Positions 43,495-52,833 of a stretch of 64,000 bases of DNA are shown here, in pieces. The stretch covers positions 111,054-175,053 of the forward strand of contig JAYFPZ010000011.1 of assembly GCA_034927445.1 (NCBI GenBank), given 5' to 3'. Each line of letters begins with the position of its first letter. The stretch's first letter is position 1. The position numbers and the translations under genes are program-made. The notes under the pieces are model-generated. The model was not told the DNA's origin. It was given only the letters and a program-made list of their open reading frames with translations, and did not search any database. This DNA comes from PHAA01 sp034927445 (GTDB lineage: Bacteria; Bacillota; Syntrophomonadia; Syntrophomonadales; Syntrophomonadaceae).

Positions 43495-44928
43495 ATGACA
43501 AATCTCAGAAATATTCCTGGGATAGATGAACTGTTAATAATGTCGCCCATACAGGACTTGCTCAAGCAGTACAATCGAGAATTTATTGTAAAACTGTTGC
43601 GACAGGCAGTTGCAGAGATTAGGCAGGAACTGCGGCTGAACGGTGGGAGCAGCAGCAAGGAAGAGCTGTCCGCCGAGATTCTGGAATGGCTGGAGCAAGC
43701 TATCTTAATTGCAACCGGCGGTAGCCTGCAAAAGGTTATTAATGGCACGGGTGTGGTTTTGCACACCAATTTGGGACGAGCCCCGTTAGGACAGCGCGCC
43801 TTGGATTGTTTGCGTGATATGGCCCAAAACTATAACAACCTGGAGATTGACCTGGCCAGTGGTGAACGGGGATCCCGCTACCAGCATGTGGAGGAATTGC
43901 TGCTGGCCCTGACCGGAGCTGAGGCTGGGTTGGTAGTCAACAATAATGCCGCCGCCGTTTTGCTGGGTTTGTCCAGCCTGGCCCGGGATAAAGAAGTGAT
44001 AGTTTCACGGGGGCAGTTGATAGAAATAGGTGGTTCATTCCGTATTCCGGAAGTTATGAAACAGAGCGGAGCGCGCCTGGTGGAAGTGGGCACTACGAAC
44101 AAGACCTATATCACTGATTACTCCCAGGCTATAAATGAAAACACCGGCCTGATTTTTTCGGCTCATACTTCCAATTATAAAATAATGGGTTTTAGTGCCG
44201 AGGTTAAATTAAGTGAACTGGTTGCCCTGGGAAAAGAGCGCAATATACCGGTTATGCATGATCTGGGCAGCGGGATATTATCTGACCTGGGAGAATGGGG
44301 ATTAAAGGACGAGCCTACGGTACAGGCCTGCGTGGGGAGCGGAGCCGATGTTATTTGTTTCAGCGGGGATAAACTGCTGGGCGGACCCCAGGCGGGCATT
44401 ATCCTGGGTAAGCCCAAATATATCGCGATGATGAAGAAAAATCAATTAACCAGAGCGCTGCGGGTCGACAAACTGAATATCGCAGCCTTGGAAGGGACAC
44501 TGCGGGAGTATTTCAGTGGTGATCCTCTGCTGAATATACCGGTCTTAAACATGTTGACGATGCCGCCGGAAAGATTATGGCAAAAGGCTCAGGATCTCAT
44601 GACGGCATTAACCGAAAAACTGGAGAGATGTGACATGATCCAGTCTATAAAGGTAATCGAGACCGAAGACATGGTAGGCGCCGGGGCTTACCCCACCTAT
44701 AAAATACCCGGATATGGAGTTCAAATAGCCGTTAACCACAAACAGCTGGAGAACCTGGCCGGACAGCTCCGCCAGATAAGACCGGCAGTGCTGATCCGCA
44801 AACAGGAAGATAAGATGCTGATCAGCGTACGGACCTTGTTGGAAGGCGATGCCGAGACGCTGGTTGAGTTGATCGGAAAAATACTTTTATCCGATTCGGG
44901 TCATAAAAAAGATTCCGGAGATAAATAA
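43495..44928 (+). CDS. selA: L-seryl-tRNA(Sec) selenium transferase
   Basis: A 477-residue PLP enzyme that converts Ser-tRNA(Sec) to Sec-tRNA(Sec) with selenophosphate. VINGTGVVLHTNLGRAPLG, the PLP lysine in CFSGDKLLGGPQAG (about Lys 292) and a C-terminal domain with LLEGDAETLVELI are present, at the full length of the bacterial family. ATG 43495 follows AAGGAGG. It overlaps selB by one base. selD (selenophosphate synthetase) is not here. Confidence 0.96.
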   Translation: MTNLRNIPGIDELLIMSPIQDLLKQYNREFIVKLLRQAVAEIRQELRLNGGSSSKEELSAEILEWLEQAILIATGGSLQKVINGTGVVLHTNLGRAPLGQRALDCLRDMAQNYNNLEIDLASGERGSRYQHVEELLLALTGAEAGLVVNNNAAAVLLGLSSLARDKEVIVSRGQLIEIGGSFRIPEVMKQSGARLVEVGTTNKTYITDYSQAINENTGLIFSAHTSNYKIMGFSAEVKLSELVALGKERNIPVMHDLGSGILSDLGEWGLKDEPTVQACVGSGADVICFSGDKLLGGPQAGIILGKPKYIAMMKKNQLTRALRVDKLNIAALEGTLREYFSGDPLLNIPVLNMLTMPPERLWQKAQDLMTALTEKLERCDMIQSIKVIETEDMVGAGAYPTYKIPGYGVQIAVNHKQLENLAGQLRQIRPAVLIRKQEDKMLISVRTLLEGDAETLVELIGKILLSDSGHKKDSGDK

Positions 44929-46871
44929 TGAAAAGACTGATAATTGGAACTGCGGGACATATAGATCATGGCAAGACCACCCTGGTAAAAAAGCTTACCG
45001 GGGTGGAGACCGACCGCCTTAAAGAGGAAAAACAACGGGGGATTTCCATTGAATTAGGCTTTGCTCCCTTTACCTTACCCGGCGGACAGAAAGCGGCTAT
45101 TGTTGACGTGCCGGGACATGAGCGGTTTATTCGCCACATGCTGGCAGGCGCTTTTGGCATTGACATGGTGCTTTTTACCATTGCTGCGGATGAAGGTATA
45201 ATGCCCCAGACTATGGAACATGCCGATATAATAGAACTGCTCGGGGTCGATAAAGGGGTTATCGTCATTACCAAAATGGATATGGTCGATGAAGAATGGC
45301 TTATGCTGGTCGAAGATGAAGTCAGAGAGTACATCAATACCGGTATATTAAAGGAAGCCCCCATAGTAGCAGTATCTGCCGTAACGGGGCAAGGAATACC
45401 GGAGTTGTTGGATACTATCGAAAAAATCGCGGCAGCAGTTGAGGAAAAGCCAATTCTGGGCCATGCCCGACTTCCCATCGACCGTGTATTTACCGTTGCC
45501 GGCTTTGGCACCGTGGTAACCGGAACCCTTTGGTCGGGGCAAATCAAGCTGGGGGACACCCTAGAGCTGATGCCGGTGCAGAAAATGGTGAAAGTGCGTA
45601 CCCTGCAGGTGCATAACGAAAAAGTAACGACGGCTTATGCGGGGCAGAGGGTGGCGGTCAATCTGCAGGGAGTAGAAGTGGCGGATATAAAAAGAGGTTA
45701 TTTGTTGGCTGAAAGCGGGTATCTGACCCCCAGCTACCGGGTTGACACCAAACTAAGACTATTGAGCAGCAGTGAACGTACTCTCAAAAACTGGAACCGG
45801 ATAAGATTTCATTTAGGTACCGATGAAGCCCTGGGAAGAGTGGTGCTCCTGGACCGGGATGAGTTGCTGGCCGGGGAGGAGGCATTTGTCCAGATCGTGA
45901 TGGAAAAACCGATCGTGGCGTATAAGGGAGATCCTTTTGTAATACGATATTATTCACCGGTTGACACCATAGGCGGGGGAACTATAATCGATCCTAATGC
46001 CCCCCGGCAAAAACGCTTTAGAGAGGATGTTTTGAACGACCTGGCGGTCAAAGAGGAAGGTAGCCTATATGATGTTGTCCTGCACGAATTAGAAAATACG
46101 ACCCAGGTACTAAGCCTGGCCGATCTGGTGAAAAAAACCGGCAGTCCGGAAGACCAGATGGTTGAAGAGCTTGAGCACCTGCTGGTGGATGAAAAGATTG
46201 TAGATATAAGTGGCAAAGGCAGCTATTATTTAAGTAACCAGAGCCTGGAATTAATATACGAACAAATCGCGCATACGATTACCCAATACCAGAGCAAATA
46301 TCCGCTACGGGCAGGCTATCCCAAAGAGGATATGCGCAGCCGGCTTTTTGCCAAATTCAATCCCAAGGTTTTTAATGCCGTGATTAAATACCTGGAGGAA
46401 ACAGGGCGGGTTATCGGCAAAAACAATCTTGTCTGTATTCCGGGAACTCAACCTGCACCGGGTGAAAAAGAAAAAAAGACTATTGGCATTATAAATACTA
46501 TAATGAAGGATAGACGATTTAATCCGCCGGGATTCGACGAAATCAGTACCATAACCGGGCTGCCGGAAGGGGATTTATTGGAGATAATTGCCTATTTAAT
46601 TGATCAGGGTGATCTGGTAAAAATTACTGAAGGGATCTATTTTTCTAAAAATGCAATTGAAGAAGGGCAGACCTTATTGAATGAATACTTTTCTCGGGAA
46701 TCAGAACTTACTCTGGCCAAGGCGAGGGATATTTTTAATACTTCTCGCAAGTATGCGCTGCCTTTGATAGAATACTATGATAGAATGCGTTTTACTCGCA
46801 GAGTCGGAGATATTAGGGTAAAATACAACCCGAGTCAAGCAAACCAGACAGAGGAGGTGCATATGGTTTAG
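44928..46871 (+). CDS. selB: Selenocysteine-specific elongation factor SelB
   Basis: A 647-residue translation GTPase. G1 is GTAGHIDHGKTTLVKKLTG (about 6-24), followed by DVPGHERFIRHM and TKMD. EF-Tu-like domains 2 and 3 come next, then C-terminal winged-helix repeats (about 380-640) that read the SECIS hairpin. It starts one base inside the selA stop codon (TAATG). It delivers Sec-tRNA encoded at 52345-52443. The encoded selenoproteins lie outside this window. Confidence 0.96.
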   Translation: MKRLIIGTAGHIDHGKTTLVKKLTGVETDRLKEEKQRGISIELGFAPFTLPGGQKAAIVDVPGHERFIRHMLAGAFGIDMVLFTIAADEGIMPQTMEHADIIELLGVDKGVIVITKMDMVDEEWLMLVEDEVREYINTGILKEAPIVAVSAVTGQGIPELLDTIEKIAAAVEEKPILGHARLPIDRVFTVAGFGTVVTGTLWSGQIKLGDTLELMPVQKMVKVRTLQVHNEKVTTAYAGQRVAVNLQGVEVADIKRGYLLAESGYLTPSYRVDTKLRLLSSSERTLKNWNRIRFHLGTDEALGRVVLLDRDELLAGEEAFVQIVMEKPIVAYKGDPFVIRYYSPVDTIGGGTIIDPNAPRQKRFREDVLNDLAVKEEGSLYDVVLHELENTTQVLSLADLVKKTGSPEDQMVEELEHLLVDEKIVDISGKGSYYLSNQSLELIYEQIAHTITQYQSKYPLRAGYPKEDMRSRLFAKFNPKVFNAVIKYLEETGRVIGKNNLVCIPGTQPAPGEKEKKTIGIINTIMKDRRFNPPGFDEISTITGLPEGDLLEIIAYLIDQGDLVKITEGIYFSKNAIEEGQTLLNEYFSRESELTLAKARDIFNTSRKYALPLIEYYDRMRFTRRVGDIRVKYNPSQANQTEEVHMV

Positions 46872-46911
46872 CCATTGGGGGAAGTGGGAAAAAATTTTTA
46901 GGAGGAATTCG

Positions 46912-48096
46912 ATGAAAGGGAAGTATAGGAAAAAACTAGCCGTAATCGTAATAATGATGTTTATGGCAAGCATCATTGCCGGATGCGGCAGCAAAAGTGC
47001 AGATCAAGGGACCCAAACCGATGGAAAAATCCCGGTAGGCCTCAATGTTGAATTGTCAGGCGGCGCAGCTACATATGGAACCGATGCCCGCGATGGCGCC
47101 TTGCTGGCGATTGAACAGATTAATGCCGCCGGTGGCATCAACGGCCAGCAATTGGATCCCATTGTAAAAGACTGTAAATCAACCGCCGATGAAGCCATGA
47201 GCGTCAGCTCAGCTTTGGTGGGTCAAAAAATCGTTGCCCAGATCGGGCCTCTGACCAGTGGTGATGTGGGTGGCAGCACGCCAATTATGATGGAAAACAA
47301 GATACCTATGATTGCTCCGGCCGCAACCAATGAAAAAGTTACGGTAGATGAAAAGACTGGACAAGTCAGGGACTATATTTTTAGAGTATGCTTTATTGAT
47401 CCATTCCAGGGAACCTTGATGGCGCAATTTGCTGCTGATGATCTTAAAGCTAAAAATGCAGTCATTTATAAAGACAGTTCCACCGACTATGCCAAAGGGT
47501 TAGCCGACTATTTCAAAAAAACCTTTGAAGCCAAAGGCGGAAAAATCATCGCTGAAGAAGGCTTTGTAAAAGACGACCGTGATTTTAAAGCCGTACTTAC
47601 CAAGCTCAAAGGCCAGAATCCTGACTTTATCTATGTTCCTGGTTATTATCAAGAAGTAGCCCCGCTGATCAAACAGGCCCGAGATCTGGGAATAACCTGT
47701 TACATAGGCGGATGTGACGGATGGGTATCCGACGACCTGGTTAAGGTAGCGGGTGCCGCCAACCTGAATAATACGTTCTTGACCACCGACTTCAGTGCCG
47801 AAGATAAAGATACCAAGGTAACCAAATTTGTTGATGATTTCAAAGCCAAATATAACAAAGTTCCCAACTCTTTCAACGCGCTAGGCTATGATGCAGTGCA
47901 GATGCTGGCCCAGGCTATCAAAGACGCCGGCGAAGCCAATCCTGAAAAAATCAAAACCGCACTTAGCCAGATTAAAGACTTTGCCGGGGTAACCGGTAAA
48001 ATGACTATTGATGCCAATCACAACCCGGTTAAAGCCGGAATAATTATCGAGTTTAAGGATGGCAAACAGGTAATGAGGACCAGAATCCAGCCGTAA
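46912..48096 (+). CDS. livK: Branched-chain-amino-acid-type ABC substrate-binding lipoprotein (set 1)
   Basis: A 394-residue periplasmic-binding protein type I. A lipoprotein signal (VIVIMMFMASIIAGCGSK) places the mature N-terminal cysteine at about residue 25. The Leu/Ile/Val-binding fold follows (PVGLNVELSGGAATYGTDARDGALLAIEQINAAGGI). It lies 40 nt after selB with a TTAGGAGG ribosome-binding site, and no promoter was recognised in that gap. It is the first gene of livKHMGF set 1. The ligand may be an amino acid or another small acid or amide, as this family is broad. Confidence 0.9.
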   Translation: MKGKYRKKLAVIVIMMFMASIIAGCGSKSADQGTQTDGKIPVGLNVELSGGAATYGTDARDGALLAIEQINAAGGINGQQLDPIVKDCKSTADEAMSVSSALVGQKIVAQIGPLTSGDVGGSTPIMMENKIPMIAPAATNEKVTVDEKTGQVRDYIFRVCFIDPFQGTLMAQFAADDLKAKNAVIYKDSSTDYAKGLADYFKKTFEAKGGKIIAEEGFVKDDRDFKAVLTKLKGQNPDFIYVPGYYQEVAPLIKQARDLGITCYIGGCDGWVSDDLVKVAGAANLNNTFLTTDFSAEDKDTKVTKFVDDFKAKYNKVPNSFNALGYDAVQMLAQAIKDAGEANPEKIKTALSQIKDFAGVTGKMTIDANHNPVKAGIIIEFKDGKQVMRTRIQP

Positions 48097-48105
48097 TAGT
48101 ATAAA

Positions 48106-48134
48106 GTAAAGAGAGGGTTTGCCCCTCTCTTTAC
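48106..48134 (+). terminator. Hairpin between livK and livH (set 1)
   Basis: A perfect 12-bp stem GTAAAGAGAGGG/CCCTCTCTTTAC with a 5-nt loop, 10 nt after the livK stop, without a full T-run. It probably protects the abundant binding-protein mRNA and/or lowers read-through into the permease genes. Confidence 0.65.
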
Positions 48135-48165
48135 CTTAATTAAGCTCTAAAAGGACGTGTCTGTT

Positions 48166-49047
48166 GTGCATGAATTTATCCAACAAATGATAAATGGTTT
48201 ATCGCTCGGAGCTATATATGCATTGATCGCCCTCGGGTATACCATGGTTTATGGAATAATAAAACTAATCAACTTTGCCCATGGAGACATCATGATGGTA
48301 GGGGCTTATGTAGGATTCTTTTCGCTGGCTGTTTTAGGCAGCAATATCTTGATGGCGATGCTATTTGCTATGTTAGCCTGTGCCATTATCGGGGTAGTAA
48401 TTGAGAAAATTGCCTACAAACCCCTGCGCAACTCAACCAGAATAGCTGCGTTAATTACAGCTATTGGGGTGTCGCTGTTTTTAGAATATACCACTCTGTT
48501 TGCCTTGGGACCAGCCCAAAGAGTTTTTCCGGAGAATGCCTTCAATGTCAGCAATTATAATATCATGGGGCTGGTGGTATCCAACAAAGACCTCTTTGTT
48601 GTTATATCTGCGGTGGTGATTATGCTGATCCTGCAGTACATCATCAGAATGACCAAAACGGGAAAGGCCATGCGGGCAGTGTCGGAAGACTCTGAAGCGG
48701 CAGTGCTTATGGGTATCAGCGTGGATAAAACCGTATCCATTACCTTTGCCCTGGGATCTGCCATGGCGGCGGCGGCCGGAGTCATGATCGGAGTCTACTA
48801 TAATACGGTCAACCCGCTGATGGGAATTATACCGGGCCTGAAAGCCTTTGTTGCAGCGGTTTTGGGCGGAATAGGCATCATTCCCGGAGCCATGGTGGGA
48901 GGATTAGTTATGGGGGTTCTGGAGACTATGGTCAGCGGCTACGGCAACAGCATGTATCGGGATGCGGTTGCATTCGGCGTGCTTATATTAATATTGCTGG
49001 TAAAGCCAACCGGTTTGTTTGGGAAAAATACCGGGGAAAAAGTGTAG
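48166..49047 (+). CDS. livH: Branched-chain-type ABC permease LivH (set 1)
   Basis: About 293 residues with eight or so membrane segments. INGLSLGAIYALIALGYTMVYGIIKLINFAHGDIMMVGAY and the cytoplasmic EAA-like loop (EDSEAAVLMGI) are the LivH hallmarks, and it ends VKPTGLFGK. GTG 48166 is preferred (AAGGA 10 nt upstream); a GTG 9 nt earlier sits on the ribosome-binding site. Confidence 0.92.
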   Translation: MHEFIQQMINGLSLGAIYALIALGYTMVYGIIKLINFAHGDIMMVGAYVGFFSLAVLGSNILMAMLFAMLACAIIGVVIEKIAYKPLRNSTRIAALITAIGVSLFLEYTTLFALGPAQRVFPENAFNVSNYNIMGLVVSNKDLFVVISAVVIMLILQYIIRMTKTGKAMRAVSEDSEAAVLMGISVDKTVSITFALGSAMAAAAGVMIGVYYNTVNPLMGIIPGLKAFVAAVLGGIGIIPGAMVGGLVMGVLETMVSGYGNSMYRDAVAFGVLILILLVKPTGLFGKNTGEKV

Positions 49048-49056
49048 GTGAAGATT

Positions 49057-50007
49057 ATGGAAATATTTAAGAAGAAATGGATCAGATTTATTGCCGAGGT
49101 GGTAGCCCTGGCAGCGCTTTTTACTCTGGGACAATATGCCATAACCGCCGGATTGCTGAGTCAATACTATCAAATTAACCTGACCTCTATGCTAATCAAT
49201 ATCATTCTGGCTGTCAGTCTGAATTTAATCAACGGCTTCACCGGGCAGCTATCCTTGGGACATGCGGGATTTATGGCGGTAGGGGCCTATGCTTCGGTTG
49301 TAATTACCAATCACCTTAACCTTCCGTTTATTCTGGCGCTTTTTACCGCCTGTGCAGCTGCTGCCTTGGCGGGATTTATTATCGGGGTGCCTACGCTGCG
49401 GCTAAAGGGTGATTATTTAGCCATTGCCACCCTGGGCTTTGGGGAAATAATTCGAGTAGTTTTACAAAACATAGAGTATGTCGGTGGACCTTCCGGCATT
49501 ATGGGGATTTCTAAATATACCACCTGGCCCTGGCTATTCGGATGTGCTATTTTGACCCTGGTTGTAATCATAAATCTGGTCAATTCCAGTTATGGACGAG
49601 CTATAATTTCAGTACGGGAAGACGAAGTTGCTTCCGAACTGATGGGCATAAATACCACCCGCTACAAAGTTCTGGCCTTTGTAATCGGGGCTATGTTTGC
49701 CGGGCTGGCGGGAGCCTTGTATGCTCACTACTTTTACATTATTAAACCGGAAACATTTAACTTCATGAAATCATTTGATATTCTGGTCATGGTTGTTCTG
49801 GGCGGGTTGGGCAGTACCACCGGGGCGGTTATCGCCGCCATCTTTATTACTACTTTAACGGCTGCCTTGCAGTCATTCCCTGAGATACGCATGATTCTCT
49901 ATGCTTTAATTTTGATCATAGTTATGATCTATCGCCCCCAGGGACTAATGGGCAACAAGGAGATTGGCCGTAAAACGCTGGCCAGGATATGGGGTGGCAG
50001 TAAATGA
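49057..50007 (+). CDS. livM: Branched-chain-type ABC permease LivM (set 1)
   Basis: About 316 residues and a LivM-type permease. It contains NLINGFTGQLSLGHAGFMAVGAYASV, LRLKGDYLAIATLGFGEIIRVVL and the loop REDEVASELMGINTTRYK, and ends IYRPQGLMG. ATG 49057 is 5 nt after AGGTGA; GTG 49048, directly after the livH stop, is an alternative. The end overlaps livG by 4 bp. Confidence 0.92.
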   Translation: MEIFKKKWIRFIAEVVALAALFTLGQYAITAGLLSQYYQINLTSMLINIILAVSLNLINGFTGQLSLGHAGFMAVGAYASVVITNHLNLPFILALFTACAAAALAGFIIGVPTLRLKGDYLAIATLGFGEIIRVVLQNIEYVGGPSGIMGISKYTTWPWLFGCAILTLVVIINLVNSSYGRAIISVREDEVASELMGINTTRYKVLAFVIGAMFAGLAGALYAHYFYIIKPETFNFMKSFDILVMVVLGGLGSTTGAVIAAIFITTLTAALQSFPEIRMILYALILIIVMIYRPQGLMGNKEIGRKTLARIWGGSK

Positions 50008-50771
50008 GCATTATGGAGATAAAAGGCCTGAACAAGTCTTTTGGCGGATTAAGCGCCGTACTTAATTTTAATTTCAGCTTTGAAAAAAATGAACTGGTTG
50101 GATTAATTGGTCCGAATGGAGCCGGTAAAACAACGGTATTTAATCTGATCACCGGGGTATATAAACCGGACCAGGGGACCATGATCTTTAATGGTCATAA
50201 TCTGGTGGGCTTGCCTCCCTATGAAATATGCAAGAGGGGAATTGCCCGTACATTCCAAAACATTAGATTGTTCCGTGATTTAACCGTTCTTGACAACGTT
50301 AGGATAGCTTTTCACAAAGACGTGAATTATGGATTCTTAAGCGCTATTTTAAGAACACATGACTTCTTTAAAGGAGAAGAGGATATAGAAGAAAAAGCCC
50401 TGGAATTTTTGCGTATATTTAAACTTGATAATAAAAAAGACGAAATCGCGTCCAACCTCCCCTATGGGGAGCAAAGACGATTAGAAATAGCCCGGGCGCT
50501 GGCCACCGAACCGACCATGCTTATCCTGGACGAACCGGCTGCCGGGATGAATCCCCAGGAAACCCAGCAATTAATGGAATTGATCAGATGGCTGCGCCAG
50601 GAGTTCGATCTGTCGATTTTATTGATAGAACACGATATGTCTCTGGTAATGGGGGTATGTGAACGTATTTACGTGCTGGATTACGGGCAGGTAATTGCTG
50701 AGGGCTTACCTGAAGAAATACGCAACAATAAAAAAGTTATCGAAGCTTATCTGGGAGAGGAGGTAAATTAG
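50004..50771 (+). CDS. livG: Branched-chain-type ABC ATPase LivG (set 1)
   Basis: A 255-residue ABC ATPase. Walker A LIGPNGAGKTTVFNLITG, signature LPYGEQRRLEIARAL (Y-G-E variant usual in LivG), Walker B LILDEPAAGMNP and the switch His in LLIEHDMSLVM are intact. It starts with ATGA overlap at the livM stop. Confidence 0.94.
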   Translation: MSIMEIKGLNKSFGGLSAVLNFNFSFEKNELVGLIGPNGAGKTTVFNLITGVYKPDQGTMIFNGHNLVGLPPYEICKRGIARTFQNIRLFRDLTVLDNVRIAFHKDVNYGFLSAILRTHDFFKGEEDIEEKALEFLRIFKLDNKKDEIASNLPYGEQRRLEIARALATEPTMLILDEPAAGMNPQETQQLMELIRWLRQEFDLSILLIEHDMSLVMGVCERIYVLDYGQVIAEGLPEEIRNNKKVIEAYLGEEVN

Positions 50772-51475
50772 TGCTGAGAGTAAATGACGTGGATGTCTAC
50801 TATGGCGCGATCCATGCCCTTAAAACACTGTCCCTGGAAGTAGAACAAGGCAGCATCGTAACTCTGATCGGCGCTAATGGAGCCGGCAAGACCACTACCT
50901 TGAAGACTATATCAGGAATACTGAGACCGCGCAACGGATCGGTATTCTTTAAAGATATAGATATCAGCCGGGTAGCCCCGGAAAAAATAGTAGGGATGGG
51001 GATATCGCAGGTGCCGGAAGGCAGACGGGTGTTTGCTTCCATGTCGGTATTGGAAAACCTGGAAATGGGAGCATATCTGCGCCAAGACAAAAAGGCCATA
51101 GCTGAAGATATGGAAAATGTCTTTGCCCGTTTTCCCCGCTTGCAGGAACGGCGCAAACAAATGGCCGGGACATTGAGCGGCGGGGAGCAGCAAATGCTGG
51201 CTATCGGGCGTGCGTTAATGGCGCGGCCGCAATTGCTGCTGATGGATGAGCCGTCCATGGGACTGGCGCCTCTGCTGGTTAAAGAAATATTTTCCATAAT
51301 CAAGGACATCAATGAGAAAGGAACTACCATTCTGCTGGTTGAACAAAACGCTCACATGGCATTATCTATTGCGGATAAGGCATATGTTATAGAAACCGGA
51401 GAAATAGTTTTAAAGGGCTCAGCGGAACAACTGCTGAAGAGCGAAGATGTGAAGAAAGCCTATCTTGGAGGCTAA
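50771..51475 (+). CDS. livF: Branched-chain-type ABC ATPase LivF (set 1)
   Basis: A 234-residue partner ATPase. Walker A LIGANGAGKTTTLKTISG, signature LSGGEQQMLAIGRALMARP and Walker B LLLMDEPSMGLAP are present, with IPEGRR-like VPEGRRVFASMSV typical of LivF. It starts at GTG overlapping the livG TAG, with GAGGAGG upstream. It is the last gene of set 1. Confidence 0.94.
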   Translation: MLRVNDVDVYYGAIHALKTLSLEVEQGSIVTLIGANGAGKTTTLKTISGILRPRNGSVFFKDIDISRVAPEKIVGMGISQVPEGRRVFASMSVLENLEMGAYLRQDKKAIAEDMENVFARFPRLQERRKQMAGTLSGGEQQMLAIGRALMARPQLLLMDEPSMGLAPLLVKEIFSIIKDINEKGTTILLVEQNAHMALSIADKAYVIETGEIVLKGSAEQLLKSEDVKKAYLGG

Positions 51476-51510
51476 AAATTAAGTTGGCAAGGGATAGTCG
51501 ACAGTTGCTG

Positions 51511-51602
51511 GTGGATAAAAAAACATGCAAAATTTTCGCTGGTAGTGCTTTTTCTAAGTGGATAACGCTCGAATTTCTATATAACACTATCCCCTTATCC
51601 AC
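51511..51602. repeat. Three GTGGATAA sites, two as an inverted pair
   Basis: GTGGATAA occurs at 51511-51518 and 51558-51565 and as TTATCCAC at 51595-51602, within the 156-nt gap between livF and the CBS-ACT gene. The last two form an 8-bp inverted repeat around a TATATAAC stretch. They are one base short of DnaA boxes and may be regulator or DnaA sites. Confidence 0.45.
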
Positions 51603-51631
51603 TAACTAAAATTAGATGGGAGGAATGGTTT

Positions 51632-52294
51632 ATGAAGGTTAGAGATCGTATGTCATTAAACGTAAGAACGGTGGCACTGGATACCAATGTCAATGAGGCT
51701 TTTTCGTTGATGAAGGAAAACAACATTCGCCGACTGCCGGTTGTGGAGAAAGGAAAGCTGATTGGGATAGTTACTCTGAGCGATCTCAGCCAGGCGGCTC
51801 CATCTTCGGCAACTACGCTGAGTATTCATGAATTAAATTATCTCCTGGCTAAAACCACCATAAAAGATATACTACCGAAAAAACAGCAGGTATTGACGAT
51901 TGGACCGGATAATTATATTGAAACTGCAGCTAAGATAATGCGCAAACACCGGGTAAGCGGGTTGCCCGTGATGGAAAATAATCAATTGGTGGGAATAGTA
52001 ACCGAGACCGACATTTTTGATGCCCTTATCGACATCCTGGGGGTGAAGAAGACCCACAGCCGGATTGATTTGTATACCGCCGACCGTCCGGGAACCATTG
52101 CTGCCATAACCGGGATGATAGCCAGCAAAGGTAAAAACATAATTAATACCGTAGTTTACTTTGATGACCAGAAAGATAAATATAAAATGATTGTTCGTAT
52201 CGAAGAACTTGACAACGAAGATGTGGTTAAAGAGCTAAAAAAGAGCGGGTATGAAGTTGAGTCAGTGATTGTAAATTCTGAAGAGATAATATAG
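51632..52294 (+). CDS. CBS-CBS-ACT domain protein (AcuB-like)
   Basis: A 220-residue protein with two CBS domains (residues about 1-60 and 75-135; VNEAFSLMKENNIRRLPVVE, IETAAKIMRKHRVSGLPVME) and a C-terminal ACT domain (about 143-215; RIDLYTADRPGTIAAITGMIASKGKNI). CBS pairs bind adenosine nucleotides and ACT domains bind amino acids, so it may sense energy state and an amino acid together. Its position directly after livF suggests a role with that transporter. ATG 51632 has GGGAGG upstream. No enzymatic domain is present. Confidence 0.85.
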   Translation: MKVRDRMSLNVRTVALDTNVNEAFSLMKENNIRRLPVVEKGKLIGIVTLSDLSQAAPSSATTLSIHELNYLLAKTTIKDILPKKQQVLTIGPDNYIETAAKIMRKHRVSGLPVMENNQLVGIVTETDIFDALIDILGVKKTHSRIDLYTADRPGTIAAITGMIASKGKNIINTVVYFDDQKDKYKMIVRIEELDNEDVVKELKKSGYEVESVIVNSEEII

Positions 52295-52300
52295 GGTCGT

Positions 52301-52329
52301 TTGACAAAAAACTACAACCAGAATATAAT
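52301..52329 (+). promoter_or_regulatory. Consensus promoter of selC
   Basis: TTGACA (52301-52306) and TATAAT (52324-52329) with an exact 17-nt spacer, 15 nt before the tRNA 5' end. Both hexamers are perfect, suggesting strong constitutive expression. Confidence 0.93.
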
Positions 52330-52344
52330 CAATAAGCGACATTC

Positions 52345-52443
52345 GGAGGCGGATCGGTCCTGGTGGGTCGCCTGGACTTCAAATCCAGTTTGCGCCGTAG
52401 TGATCCTGCGGTGGGTGGGTTCGATTCCCACACGCTTCCGCCA
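52345..52443 (+). tRNA. selC: tRNA-Sec (TCA)
   Basis: A 99-nt tRNA with anticodon TCA in the invariant CTGGACTTCAAATCCAG arm, a long extra arm (about 52389-52415), an extended D-stem, T-arm GTGGGTTCGATTCCCAC and encoded CCA. The acceptor GGAGGCG pairs with CGCTTCC. It has its own consensus promoter and terminator. It is aminoacylated with serine by SerS and converted by SelA; SelA and SelB are encoded 5.5-8.9 kb upstream. Confidence 0.95.
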
Positions 52444-52508
52444 TTTTCAGGCATTGAGACAATTCGGAATATTTTCATATATGCAAAAATATGTAAACGC
52501 ATGTTGTA

Positions 52509-52543
52509 AAAGGCGAATTTAGGCAAACTAATTCGCCTTTTTT
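52509..52543 (+). terminator. Terminator of selC
   Basis: An 11-bp stem AAAGGCGAATT/AATTCGCCTTT followed by TTT, 65 nt behind tRNA-Sec. Confidence 0.88.
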
Positions 52544-52702
52544 CACCCCTCATATCTGCGGCATGCATAAGCCTGCTAACAGTAAATTATCGCCATCTGG
52601 AAGCATGGCCATATATATCAAGGCCGCCGCTGTCAGTAAAATCTTGGTTAAGGCTGTTCGTGCAGCCCGGGGCCTCCCCGGGATTCAATGATGTCGGAAC
52701 GC

Positions 52703-52749
52703 AAAAAACAGACGCCTCCGGGGGGTTGGGGTGGAGGCGCCTGTTTTTA
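52703..52749 (-). terminator. Bidirectional terminator after the abfD pair
   Basis: The stem AAACAG-(A)-CGCCTCC / GGAGGCG-(C)-CTGTTT has T-runs on both strands. It probably ends the minus-strand abfD transcript. Nothing else was recognised in 52544-52833. Confidence 0.8.
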
Positions 52750-52833
52750 TTATAAAGCTGACTAAGGGCTTAACGGATACGTTGGACTAATCATAGTCTA
52801 TCGCCGTCTTATGCTGCTGCTGCGATTATTTCA

